Part shown: positions 43,114-51,890 of the stretch, one piece after another
Layout: the number at the start of each line of letters is the position of its first letter
Position numbering within the stretch: position 1 is the first letter of the stretch
Assembly (NCBI RefSeq): GCF_020404405.1
Contig: NZ_JAIZDA010000014.1
Location: 52,380-116,379, forward strand
Source: Novosphingobium sp. FKTRR1
GTDB lineage: Bacteria > Pseudomonadota > Alphaproteobacteria > Sphingomonadales > Sphingomonadaceae
Length of the DNA stretch: 64,000 nucleotides
Direction: 5' to 3'
Position numbers and translations under genes: made by a program
Notes under the pieces: model-generated
Told to the model about the DNA's origin: nothing
The model's database searches: none
What the model saw: the letters and a program-made list of their open reading frames with translations, nothing else

Positions 43114-44309
43114 TAATCGGCCAGCCTGAGCTCGCGCACATCACCCGAGGCCATCGTCAGCTTTACGAGGGTGCCAGCAGGCCGGGAGCGCACTTGCCAG
43201 AGCTCCCCACGCGTATAGTTCGCATCGATCGAATGGCCGTTCACCGCCACGATCCGGTCGCCGACCGCCCAGCCAGCCTTTTCCGCGGGACTGTTCGCCG
43301 CCACATGAACAACGGTGAGCGCCGTTGGTGAGGCTGCGAGGCCAAGGCCGCTACGGTCCTTCAGCATCGGCAGGCGACGACGAGGACCGAGTGGCCGGAG
43401 CCACACGAATCCGGCGGTCACGTCGAACACCACGTCGAATTGAGCGATCAGCGGTAGGCCGACATTGCCAACCGTGCTGGTGGAGAGCCAAGCTCTCATC
43501 CCGAGTGTGGGGACGTTCGAGACGCCAAGCCCTTCGATGTTGATGTTCTGGATCGTGAAAGCATCGTTGATACGCACACCATCGACGCCGCCGATCGCCG
43601 CGGTCGAGACGAGCTTCCCGTTCAACAGCCCTTGATCGCGGGCATAGGCCGACGAGAGCATCAGCGCGGCCGAGCTGCCAAGATCGATCATCAAGGGCAC
43701 GGGAGGCAAACCCGAGACGGAAGTTCGAATGAACAGCTCCTGCTTGGCACCGCGCCCGAGCGCGACAGCGCGCCAGTCGGGACCGGCGAGAAACGTGCCT
43801 GACTTGACGACCGCCATACGCCTTTTCGCGAAATCGAGCGCGATGCAGCTACCCGTGAACATATCGGCACCGAGGAGGATATCGATCGGTCGTCCGAAGG
43901 CCGCCGACACTGAACTCAGATCACCAACGACGGCAAAGGGTAAGCGACGGGTTTCGCGGGCGAGCTGTACGTCGATGTCGCGGACCAGCAGCACCGGGGC
44001 CTTGGCGCTCAGCCCGCTAATCATGCGCCGCTCACCATCGTTCAAGCCGAGCTTCGCCGCGAGCGCCGTGCTCATGATCGACGCGCCGCTGCCACTGTCG
44101 AGCACCGCCCGCACCGGCACTCCGCGCACTTGTGCCGAAACAAGGAGGGTATCACCCGTGCCGACTTCCAGCGGCTCCCATTCGAGGTGAGCCGCACCGA
44201 AGTTCCACGAGCCCGCAGACCGGGAAGTCTGTCGCGCGAGCGTTGGAGAACCGAGCACCAAGCCGGTTCCACAGGCCACCAGCCGCGCCACTAATGAGCG
44301 TCGAGACAT
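43107..44309 (-). CDS. Exported retropepsin-like aspartic protease with PDZ domain
   Basis: The protein is about 400 residues from ATG 44309. The N-terminus has a twin-arginine-like or Sec signal (SRRSLVARLVACGTGLVLG). Two pepsin-like lobes follow: VLDSGSGASIMS carries the catalytic D-S-G, and a second LMIDLGSSAALMLS has D-L-G. The C-terminal PDZ domain (SPAEKAGWAVGDRIVAVNGHSID) would bind peptide tails. The operator in front of the gene matches that of the CadR-type divalent-metal operon, so it is probably metal-induced. Periplasmic proteolysis under metal stress is inference. Confidence 0.78.
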   Translation of the reverse strand: MSRRSLVARLVACGTGLVLGSPTLARQTSRSAGSWNFGAAHLEWEPLEVGTGDTLLVSAQVRGVPVRAVLDSGSGASIMSTALAAKLGLNDGERRMISGLSAKAPVLLVRDIDVQLARETRRLPFAVVGDLSSVSAAFGRPIDILLGADMFTGSCIALDFAKRRMAVVKSGTFLAGPDWRAVALGRGAKQELFIRTSVSGLPPVPLMIDLGSSAALMLSSAYARDQGLLNGKLVSTAAIGGVDGVRINDAFTIQNINIEGLGVSNVPTLGMRAWLSTSTVGNVGLPLIAQFDVVFDVTAGFVWLRPLGPRRRLPMLKDRSGLGLAASPTALTVVHVAANSPAEKAGWAVGDRIVAVNGHSIDANYTRGELWQVRSRPAGTLVKLTMASGDVRELRLADYY

Positions 44310-44376
44310 ACCGATTGCTTCAACACGGGCCGTCAAAAAGCCACCTCCAGCCCCCCGTCCGCAGGAGAGCAAATTG

Positions 44377-44407
44377 CGGTTACATGCTCCAGCCACTGGA
44401 GGAGCAA
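44377..44407 (-). promoter_or_regulatory. Second CadR/PbrR-type promoter, before the retropepsin-like gene
   Basis: Minus strand: -35 TTGCTC (44407-44402), 19-bp spacer CTCCAGTGGCTGGAGCATG, -10 TAACCG (44382-44377). The dyad CTCCAG-TGG-CTGGAG matches the operator at 42,626-42,656 at most positions, and the gene's ATG is 68 bases downstream. Confidence 0.78.
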
Positions 44408-44598
44408 GTGCTTTTGGTGCGCCCGAAAATCCTCAGAAGCGCTTGGAGAACTTTAGATGAAGGATGGTGCAGACCGCTTAGATGCCTTCCCGATAACGAA
44501 CGGTTCCGGGGGACGCTGGGCCGATCGGGACCGCAAACGGTGTAAACGCTCGCGCTAAGTGGCGGCATTCTGATCGCGCTATTTGTCGGCGAGCGTCG

Positions 44599-45171
44599 CT
44601 ACGCGGCTACCGGCTTGGTCTCGGCCGATCGCACATAGGCGTAGAGTTTTGGCTTGGAGATGCCGAGCATCGAGCAAATCTTGGCGATCGGCATCGTGTT
44701 CTCGTGGTAGAGCCTGACGGGCAGGTCGCGCTTTTCCTTGCCGAGTGCGGCCGGCCGGCCACCCTTCTTGCCGCGAGCGCGGGCTGCGGTGAGACCGGCC
44801 TGGGTCCGCTCGCGGATCAGGTTGCGCTCGAACTCCGCCAATGCCCCGAACAGGTGGAAGGTAAGCTTGCCCGACGTGGTGGTCGTGTCGATCGCCTCGT
44901 GCAGGCTCAGCAGCCCGACCTTTTCCTCGTCGAGGTAGGTCATCCATCCGATCAGATCACGGAGCGAGCGGCCGAGCCTGTCGAGGCGCCAGACCACCAG
45001 TGTGTCGCCGGCGCGAAGCAGCTCCTTCACCTTTTCCAATCCAGGGCGAGCGGCAGTCGCCCCGGAGGCCTTGTCGGTGATGACCTTCTCGCAGCCGGCA
45101 GCCTTCAGCGCATCACGCTGGAGGTCCAGGTTCTGCTCGGCGGTCGATACGCGGGCGTAACCGATTTTCAT
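44599..45171 (-). CDS. Serine resolvase/invertase of the tni-type element
   Basis: The 190-residue serine recombinase starts MKIGYARVSTAEQNLDLQ (active Ser near residue 9). It has VVWRLDRLGRSLRDLIGW and the basic EFERNLIRERT region, then an HTH tail (MPIAKICSMLGISKPKLYAY). It is divergent from tniA with about 190 bases between them, the usual place for a resolution site. It is the tniR/tnpR of the element and distinct from the resolvase at 26.6 kb. Confidence 0.9.
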   Translation of the reverse strand: MKIGYARVSTAEQNLDLQRDALKAAGCEKVITDKASGATAARPGLEKVKELLRAGDTLVVWRLDRLGRSLRDLIGWMTYLDEEKVGLLSLHEAIDTTTTSGKLTFHLFGALAEFERNLIRERTQAGLTAARARGKKGGRPAALGKEKRDLPVRLYHENTMPIAKICSMLGISKPKLYAYVRSAETKPVAA

Positions 45172-45245
45172 GCGTAGGGCCGGTGGCGCCCCGATCGGGC
45201 GCGGTTTGGGAAGAAAGTCGTCATCGGCAGGTCTATGTTGCCCTA

Positions 45246-45342
45246 GTTTTCTTTACCGGGTAGATTTACGTCGAACAGGCCGGTTTGGCAACGCGAGCGG
45301 ACTCGCATGGCGATGGGCAGGCAAATCTCCGTTTTCCTTACC
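45246..45342. promoter_or_regulatory. Candidate resolution site between resolvase and tniA
   Basis: Direct repeats GTTTTC(T/C)TTACC occur at 45,246-45,257 and 45,331-45,342 in the divergent gap. They are flanked by short inverted pieces such as TTGCC...GGCAA. Position and spacing suit a res site for the neighbouring resolvase, but no consensus was tested. Confidence 0.35.
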
Positions 45343-45362
45343 TGCGACACGGACCGTCGGCG

Positions 45363-46762
45363 GTGACGCATCCGGCGCTTGTCCCGCCGCTGGCGATCGA
45401 GCGCTACCGCGTCCTTGAACCGCACCTCGCCGATGGCATCCCGCTCGCGGACCTCGCCCGCACCGGCACGCTGAGCGAGCGGACGTTGCAGCGCTGGCTC
45501 GGGCGCTACCGTGCCGAAGGACTTGCCGGTCTCGCGCGTCTGCCGCGCAACGATCGGGGCAGGCTGCACCTGCCGGAACATCTGGTCGAACTGACCCGCA
45601 CTCTCGCCACCAAGCGCCCGCGACCCCCGGTCGCCGCCATTCACCGAAAGGTGCAGGAACTCGCCATCGCGCATGGACACCGAACCCCCAGCTATGCGGC
45701 CGTCGCGCGTGTCGTCAGGGCGATACCGGCAAGCCAGATCGCCGCAGCCTCCGATCCGGCCGTCTACCGCGACCAGCACGAGCTAGTGCATCGGCGCGAA
45801 GCCGCGACCTCGAACGAGATGTGGCAGGCCGATCATACCGTTCTCGACATTCTCGTGCTCGATGATGCCGGAACCCGGTGCGTCCTTGGCTGACCGTCAT
45901 CGTTGACGATCACAGCCGAGCCATCGCCGGTTACTTCCTCAGCCTCGATGCCCCCAGTGCCCTCAACACGGCGCTCGCCTTGCGGCAGGCGATCTGGCGC
46001 AAGCCCAATCCCGAATGGATCGTCAGCGGCATTCCCGAACAGCTTTACGTCGACAACGGCTCGGATTTCATCTCCGAGCATATCGAGCAGGCGTGCATCG
46101 CCCTCAAAATCCGCCTCATCCATTCGCTGCCGGGGCGTCCTCGCGGGCGCGGCAAGATCGAGCGGCTGTTCCGCACCATCAACGACATGTTCCTGCCCGA
46201 CCTGCCCGGCCACCTGATCGCGGGCAAGCCGCTGTCGGCGCCAGTGCTCACGCTCGACGAGCTGCGCGCCCGCTTCGAGGCGTTCGTGTGCGGCGTCTAT
46301 CATCGTCGCCCGCATGGCAGCACCGGCGAACCGCCGATCACGCGCTGGCAGAAGGGCGGGTTCCTGCCCGCAATGCCCGACAGCCTTGAACAGCTCGACA
46401 TGCTGCTCGTGCACGTGCCCAAGCCCCGTAAAGTGCTGCGCGACGGCATCCGTCTGATGGGCAGGCGCTATGTCGAACCCACGCTCGCGGCCTTCGTCGG
46501 CGAGCAGGTCGAGGCGGTCTATGACCCCCGCGACCTGACCGAGATCCACGTCTACCACCAGGGCCGGTTCGTCTGCCGTGCGCTCAGCTCCGAGCACGCT
46601 GGGCACCCGTCGTTGCGCGCGATCCAGCGCGCCCGGCGCGGCGCGAAGGAGCGCGACAAGCAGGTGCCTGCCCCCACGGAGACCTTCGATGGCGACCAAG
46701 AGGATACGGCTTCCCGGCCCACCACCTACCGAGGGCTCCGGCTCTACGCCGCTGACGATTGA
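45363..46762 (+). pseudogene. TniA-like DDE transposase, split by a one-base frameshift
   Basis: Starting at GTG 45363, the first 177 codons hold the N-terminal HTH (LADLARTGTLSERTLQRWLGRY) and the first catalytic Asp (MWQADHTVLD), then hit TGA at 45,891. The -1 frame picks up at about 45,878 with RPWLTVIVDDHSRA, the second Asp (VDNGSDF), the Glu (GRGKIERL) and a Mu-type C-terminal beta-barrel (VEAVYDPRDLTEIHVY). One missing base near 45,870-45,880 explains it. Natural decay, programmed slippage and sequencing error are all possible. Confidence 0.82.
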
Positions 46763-47567
46763 GTTCCTGGTCGAGCAGCCGTTCCTGGCGACCCGCGAAC
46801 ATGCCCGGTTCGTCGAGTTTGCCGAAGCCTGCGCGCACTACCGCTATATCGGCGTGTGTCATGGCCGGCCGGGCGTCGGAAAGACGCGATCGGCGCGCGA
46901 GTTTTCCAGCTTCCCCGACCTGGGGGAATATGCCGCGCTCCGTCCCATTGCCGCGCTCCTTGGCGAAAAGGTCGCTCGCTGCCGCGCCGTCTTCTACACC
47001 GTGTCGGTCAGCAACACGCCCAAGACGATCGACGCGGTGTTGGGCCTCAACCTCATTAAGCTGGGCTATGCCCGGCTGACGGTCGCGGGCGGCTCGCAGG
47101 ACGAAATCACCCATGACGCCGCCCGCATCGCCTGCCCCCTCGTCATCGTCGACGAGGCCGACCGCCTGACCATAAAGTCGCTCGAACATCTCCGCGACAT
47201 GGCCGATCGCCACGGCTTCGGGCTGATCCTGATGGGTATGCCGGGCTTGGAGAAGCGCCTCGCCCGCTATGCCCAGCTCTACTCGCGGATCGGCTTCGTC
47301 CACGAGTTCAAACCGCTTACCGAGACCGAAATGCGGCTGCTGCTCGCGACCCACGCCGGCGATTTCGGGATCAGCTTCGACCCGGCCCAACTCGACGCGA
47401 TCGAAGCGCAGGCAGCCGTGATCCGCATCACGCGCGGCAACTTCCGGCTCATGGAGCGCCTGTTCGCGCAGATGCGGCGGATCATGACCCTCAACCGCGT
47501 CGAGGAGGTCACCGCTGACATCGTTCAGGCCGCGCGCGATTGCCTCGTCATCGGACCCGGCAACTGA
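46689..47567 (+). CDS. tniB: TniB-like AAA+ ATPase
   Basis: The 292-residue ATPase has Walker A GRPGVGKTRS and Walker B LVIVDEADRL, with a sensor region LILMGMPGLEKRLARYAQLYSRIGF. TniB/IstB/MuB-type ATPases pick targets and activate the DDE transposase. ATG 46689 lies inside the end of the tniA frame. The stop is within the right terminal repeat of the element. With no tniQ it may be a two-gene transposition machine, or the element may be defective. Confidence 0.87.
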   Translation: MATKRIRLPGPPPTEGSGSTPLTIEFLVEQPFLATREHARFVEFAEACAHYRYIGVCHGRPGVGKTRSAREFSSFPDLGEYAALRPIAALLGEKVARCRAVFYTVSVSNTPKTIDAVLGLNLIKLGYARLTVAGGSQDEITHDAARIACPLVIVDEADRLTIKSLEHLRDMADRHGFGLILMGMPGLEKRLARYAQLYSRIGFVHEFKPLTETEMRLLLATHAGDFGISFDPAQLDAIEAQAAVIRITRGNFRLMERLFAQMRRIMTLNRVEEVTADIVQAARDCLVIGPGN

Positions 47568-47612
47568 CAAATAGCGCGATCAGAACGCCGCCATTTAGCG
47601 CGAGCGTTTACA

Positions 47613-47881
47613 CAGGATAAGATCCATACCGTTTCCGGAACCACTTTCTTGTTTCCTCTTCGAAATTGGACTGTGCTGATGAGTTTGAGCGATGGTGGCT
47701 TCGCTCATACACTACGCGCTACCAGGCCCCTGCCCGTTTCTTAGGCTTAACGTTGTAGCTCAAGACCCCGGGGGCTCAGCCTCCCTTCTCCGGTTCTTGC
47801 CGCTGCGCAAATCCCTCGATCTACCTGCCGCCGTCGTGTGGTCGCACGGCATCATCCAAAGACCTATTTAGGCCGTCATGA
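47613..47881. other. Non-coding gap between the tni-type element and the recombinase
   Basis: About 270 bases with no supported reading frame, lower in GC than the flanks in its first third. No repeat, promoter of the metal-regulated type or RNA gene was recognised. Confidence 0.4.
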
Positions 47882-49120
47882 CTAGCCAATCTTCGCCATA
47901 AGGCGCCCCGCCGCCCCCTGCTCTGCCGCGAGATTGCGATTATAAGCGAGCGGCATCCGCGGCGACTTCCACCGCAGCGCGTCCATGATGCCGGCCAAAT
48001 CCTCCCCGCTGGCGAACAGGTCCTGATTGAGCCCGATCCGCGTCGAGTGCGCACTGATCCCCTTCAGCAACCGCGCCAGATCGTCCGCCGTCAAATCGGG
48101 CAGCGCGCCACGGTCGAACGCGCGGCCGATGATCGACCGAAAGATTGGTCCGATCGAGCCCGGGTGCAGCGCCACGGCGCCGATGTCATACTCGACCCGC
48201 GCCTTCACAGCGGGCTTGGACAGCGTCTTGCGCAGATCCCAGGTCTCCCGGCCCGAGATGCTGTCGATCGAACGACCCTTCACAGCCGCCCGCGCTTTGT
48301 AGCGCCGTACCTGCACCCGCCGGAACAACGGCCCCGCGTCGATCCCAGCGGCCTCTCTCCACGCCGCGACAGCCCGCACAGAGCGGGGCGACAAATAGGC
48401 TGTGGCTCCCTCGCCCTCCTGATCGCCTTTGCTTCGCGCGATGGCGAGGAGGCGCGCTTCGGGATCAAGCGCCTCGAGAATGTCATTGATGCTGATTGCG
48501 ACGAGCTCCGATGCACGGAGCCCCGTGTCATAGGCCACCGACAACAGGGCTCGGTCCCGCAAGCCTGGCAGATCGCCCGCGCACGCCTCCAGCAAAGCTC
48601 GCACATTCAGTCCGCGAGGACTGTCGCGCTCCACGTCTCGCACTGGCCCCTTGAAGCGCAAGGGACGCGCCTGAGCCTGCGCGGTGCCCTTCTCGCGCCG
48701 GATCGCGCGTAGCCGCAGCTTCACGAGATCAGCCTGGGTGGGATCCTTGAGATCAAGCAGCTGATGGATCTTGGCGATCGACGCCTTGTAGCGGCCAAGC
48801 GAGGCGGGCTTGGCCCCCTGCCCTGCCCGCGCGTCGAGATAGTCGGCGACGATCTCGGGCGTGGCCGGCAGTGCAATCCGGTTGTTGCGCCGACACCACG
48901 CATCGAACGCCTCGACGTCGGACTTGAGCGCACGGATGCTGTGGGGCGATGAAGCGGCCTGATAGGCGGCGATCAGGCCCTCGTTGACGGTGATGCGCTC
49001 GCCGGCGCGCATCTGCACGATCGTCCACGCAAGGTCGGCCGGCGCCCTGACGGCCGGCAGGACAGCCTCAGGCGGCGCTACGGGGATTTCTGGCCCTTCC
49101 CGGGCGGTTTCGGTGCTCAC
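47882..49120 (-). CDS. Tyrosine recombinase/integrase
   Basis: The 412-residue protein has a SAM-like N-terminal core-binding domain (SSPHSIRALKSDVEAFDAWC) and a catalytic domain. Visible active-site elements are the first Arg (YDTGLRASELVAI), Lys region (AIARSKGDQ), HSTRIG (His and second Arg), RWKSPRM (Trp in the place of the third His, allowed in the family) and the Tyr in LAYNRNLA. It is related to the C-terminal remnant at 13.2 kb, in the same orientation. Attachment sites were not found. Confidence 0.88.
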   Translation of the reverse strand: MSTETAREGPEIPVAPPEAVLPAVRAPADLAWTIVQMRAGERITVNEGLIAAYQAASSPHSIRALKSDVEAFDAWCRRNNRIALPATPEIVADYLDARAGQGAKPASLGRYKASIAKIHQLLDLKDPTQADLVKLRLRAIRREKGTAQAQARPLRFKGPVRDVERDSPRGLNVRALLEACAGDLPGLRDRALLSVAYDTGLRASELVAISINDILEALDPEARLLAIARSKGDQEGEGATAYLSPRSVRAVAAWREAAGIDAGPLFRRVQVRRYKARAAVKGRSIDSISGRETWDLRKTLSKPAVKARVEYDIGAVALHPGSIGPIFRSIIGRAFDRGALPDLTADDLARLLKGISAHSTRIGLNQDLFASGEDLAGIMDALRWKSPRMPLAYNRNLAAEQGAAGRLMAKIG

Positions 49121-49311
49121 GACGCGCCTCGCTCCTCAGCCGCGCTTGTAGCCCACCTTGTCACTTAAAGAATACGGGCGGACGAGAAAACGGCCGAGTT
49201 GCGTGGATCATGTACAAGAATACCTCCGGACGTTCGACCTGACAGCGCGATTCTGCTACAAAACGACCGGACCCGGCAACACGAGTCCCTGGCGAAAATC
49301 GGGGATAGGTC

Positions 49312-50970
49312 ATGGCCGAAACAGGCACTGCCCTCACGACGGTTGATCATACAGAATGGCGCAAAGCTTGTGAGCGCGAGCCTATCATTCGTGCGCTTAC
49401 GGCAGAGCCCCGGCTCGGACGCAAAGCGATTGCTGAGGCCGGCCTGAAGCTGAGCCTCAACCGGTCCCGAATTTACGAACTGCTCGCGAGATACCGGGAA
49501 AACCCAGTGACCAGTTCGTTGGTCGACCAGCACGATGGATTTCCCAAAGGGCGCTCTCGCCTCCCTTGCGAGGTGGAACGCCTGATCGATGCCAAAATAG
49601 AGCAATTTTATCTCAGCCGTCCAAAGCCCACCATCGCACAACTGGTCCGTCAAATTCGCTTTTCGTGCCTGGAGCAGAATCTGCGACCTCCAGCACGGCA
49701 AACTGTTGTCCTGCGGGTCAACGCCGTGGAACGGACACGCCTGACAGGCGCCCGTGATGGGACCAAAGCCGCAGCAGACCGCTTCCGACCCGTCGTCAGC
49801 TCATACGAGGCGCAGTACCCTCTTCAGGTCGTACAGATGGACCACACGCTGGTCGATATCATCATCGTCGATGAGTATCTCAGGAGACCGGTCGGGCGGC
49901 CAACGCTGACCCTGCAGATCGACGTAGCGACGCGGGTGATACCCGGCTTCTACATTTCACTGGAACGACCTTCCGCGATTTCGGTCGGCATGGCGATCCG
50001 TCATGCAGTACTGCCCAAGAATGATTGGCTGGCCGATCGAGAGCTCACCTTCGCATGGCCTGTCTTCGGCCTGCCAGACATCCTCCATCTCGACAATGCC
50101 TCGGAATTTCACTCACGCGCGCTGACTCGGGGCTGCCAGCAATTTGGGATCGAGCTTCACTACCGTCCACCGCGCACTCCGCACTTTGGCGGGCACATCG
50201 AGCGCATGATCGGCACCGCCATCGGCGAAGTTCACCTTCTTCCGGGTACTACGTTCTCCAACATCCAGGACAAGGGAGACTACGACGCTGAGGGCAAAGC
50301 CTGCATGACCCTCAAGGAATTCGAGCGATGGTTCGCCCTCCAGGTGGGAATCTATCATCGCACCATTCACAGCTCACTTGGCGTCCCCCCGATGACAGCG
50401 TGGCAGGACGATCAAGGTAAGCGTGTTGCAGCCCTGCGCCTGCCGGCCGATGAAGAACGTTTTCTGCTCGACTTCCTCCCGTTCGAGATGCGCCGGGTCC
50501 GGCGCGAGGGCATCAAACTCTTCCACGTTTTCTACTGGCATGGCGCTTTGGCCACGCTGGTCGCGAACAGCGTTCATAAATTCCCGATCAAATACAATCC
50601 GCTCAACCTCTCGGCCGTCTATCTCGAACTGCCCGGCGGCGAGCATGTCACAGTTCCTCTTCGCGATAAGCGGCGTCCTGCAATTACCAAGTTCGAGCAC
50701 GACCAAGCCCTGAGAGCGCTTCGAGAGCGCGGGCGAACCGCCGTCGATGAGCAGATGCTTTTCGAGATGGTGAGCACGCAGCGCAGGATTGTGCTTAGGG
50801 CCGTAGAGAAGACGCGCGGAGCTCGACGATCAACCCAACGCATCGTCGATGCGCTCATCCGCGGCGAACCGCCTGCGGCCTTTGTCCAGCACCAAGAGGC
50901 CAACGCGCAGCTGACACCGCCAAATCTCGACGGGCCGGTTGTACCACTCGCGATCGAGGAGCAGTCATGA
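49312..50970 (+). CDS. tniA: TniA transposase
   Basis: The 552-residue DDE transposase of the Tn402/Tn5053 type has an N-terminal HTH region (RKAIAEAGLKLSLNRSRIYELL). Catalytic residues lie in VVQMDHTLVD, HLDNASEFHS and FGGHIERMIG. A Mu-type C-terminal domain is present (LFHVFYWHGALATLVANS). It overlaps tniB by four bases (ATGA). The DNA before it (49,159-49,230) starts TGTCACTT and repeats AAGAATAC...CGGACG, which may be part of the left end. Confidence 0.9.
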   Translation: MAETGTALTTVDHTEWRKACEREPIIRALTAEPRLGRKAIAEAGLKLSLNRSRIYELLARYRENPVTSSLVDQHDGFPKGRSRLPCEVERLIDAKIEQFYLSRPKPTIAQLVRQIRFSCLEQNLRPPARQTVVLRVNAVERTRLTGARDGTKAAADRFRPVVSSYEAQYPLQVVQMDHTLVDIIIVDEYLRRPVGRPTLTLQIDVATRVIPGFYISLERPSAISVGMAIRHAVLPKNDWLADRELTFAWPVFGLPDILHLDNASEFHSRALTRGCQQFGIELHYRPPRTPHFGGHIERMIGTAIGEVHLLPGTTFSNIQDKGDYDAEGKACMTLKEFERWFALQVGIYHRTIHSSLGVPPMTAWQDDQGKRVAALRLPADEERFLLDFLPFEMRRVRREGIKLFHVFYWHGALATLVANSVHKFPIKYNPLNLSAVYLELPGGEHVTVPLRDKRRPAITKFEHDQALRALRERGRTAVDEQMLFEMVSTQRRIVLRAVEKTRGARRSTQRIVDALIRGEPPAAFVQHQEANAQLTPPNLDGPVVPLAIEEQS

Positions 50971-51890
50971 ACGTGCTCTACAGCCATATCTTCCCGGCTT
51001 ATCGCGAGTATGCCGAATTGACCGATGAGGCCCGGATCGACTGGCTACGCCGCGACCGCTGGATATCGTTGCCACAGGCTGAGGCCGCGCTCCGCCACCT
51101 TGAAGACCTGGTAATCTATCCGCCGCGAGGGCGAATGCCCTGCCTGTTACTGTTTGGCGCCACCGGGATGGGCAAGACCGAAATTGTCAGCCGCTTCTCG
51201 AAACTTCACGCTCCTCAGTTCGATATCAGGACCGGGCTCAGCAAGATGCCGGTGTTGCTCGCGCAGATACCGCCAGAGCCGAGTGAGGAGCAATTTTACA
51301 CCGAGGTGCTGACCGCGCTAAATTGCGTCGACCTTAGCCGACTGTCCGTGCGATCGATGCGAGCGGAAGCCAGGCAACTGCTTGCCGAAGTCGAAACCAA
51401 GGTGCTCGTCCTGGATGAAATCGACAAGATGCTCGCCGGCACTCCTCGCCAGCAGCGGGTGTTCCTCAATACTATCCGCTTTTTGACCAACGATCTGAAA
51501 ATTCCAATTGTTTGCGCAGGGACCGAGGACGCGCGGATGGCGGTCCTGATGGATCCGAACCTTGCCGACCGGTTTGGGGCGTTCGAATTGATGCCATGGC
51601 GCAACGATCATGCCCTGCGCCAGCTGCTTGCGAGCTTCTCGGGCCTGCTGCCCCTGAGACGCCCATCGATGCTCGACACCGTCGAAGCGCGGCAACGCGT
51701 GCTGGCCCTCACCCAGGGTGTGACGGGCCGAATATTCCGGCTCATCGAGGCAGCCGCTGTCACGGCTATCCGCGATGGCCGCGAGATGCTTGATGCCGCA
51801 AGCTTCGAGGCCAACGACGTGACGCTTCCTCTCGTCTCCATGTTTACGTCGGCAGGCAAGCGAAGGACAATCGGCCGGGCGACCGTATGA
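50967..51890 (+). CDS. tniB: TniB AAA+ ATPase
   Basis: The 307-residue protein has Walker A LLFGATGMGKTEIV and Walker B VLVLDEIDKML. The sensor segment is IPIVCAGTEDARMAV with an arginine-rich DRFGAFELMPW. It is the target-selection ATPase of the tniABQ operon, coupled by four-base overlaps at both ends. It is only distantly similar to the tniB of the 44.5-47.6 kb element, so the two systems came separately. Confidence 0.92.
   Translation: MNVLYSHIFPAYREYAELTDEARIDWLRRDRWISLPQAEAALRHLEDLVIYPPRGRMPCLLLFGATGMGKTEIVSRFSKLHAPQFDIRTGLSKMPVLLAQIPPEPSEEQFYTEVLTALNCVDLSRLSVRSMRAEARQLLAEVETKVLVLDEIDKMLAGTPRQQRVFLNTIRFLTNDLKIPIVCAGTEDARMAVLMDPNLADRFGAFELMPWRNDHALRQLLASFSGLLPLRRPSMLDTVEARQRVLALTQGVTGRIFRLIEAAAVTAIRDGREMLDAASFEANDVTLPLVSMFTSAGKRRTIGRATV

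Larger units (their letters stand above)
44541..47612. mobile_element. 3,072-bp tni-type transposon with 47-bp inverted repeats
   Basis: Positions 44,541-44,587 and 47,612-47,566 are inverted copies that differ at only two of 47 bases. Both begin TGTAAACGCTCGCGCTAA. TGT ends fit the Tn7/Tn402/Mu-like class. Inside are a resolvase on the minus strand and tniA (frameshifted) plus tniB on the plus strand; tniQ is absent. The tniB stop lies inside the right repeat. The 5-bp flanks differ (AACGG left, CAGGA right), so no target duplication remains. Confidence 0.88.

Noticed and set aside
45876..45893. Programmed frameshifting in tniA
   Set aside because: No slippery heptamer is evident at the junction and tniA genes are not known to need one. 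A one-base loss or a sequencing error is simpler.
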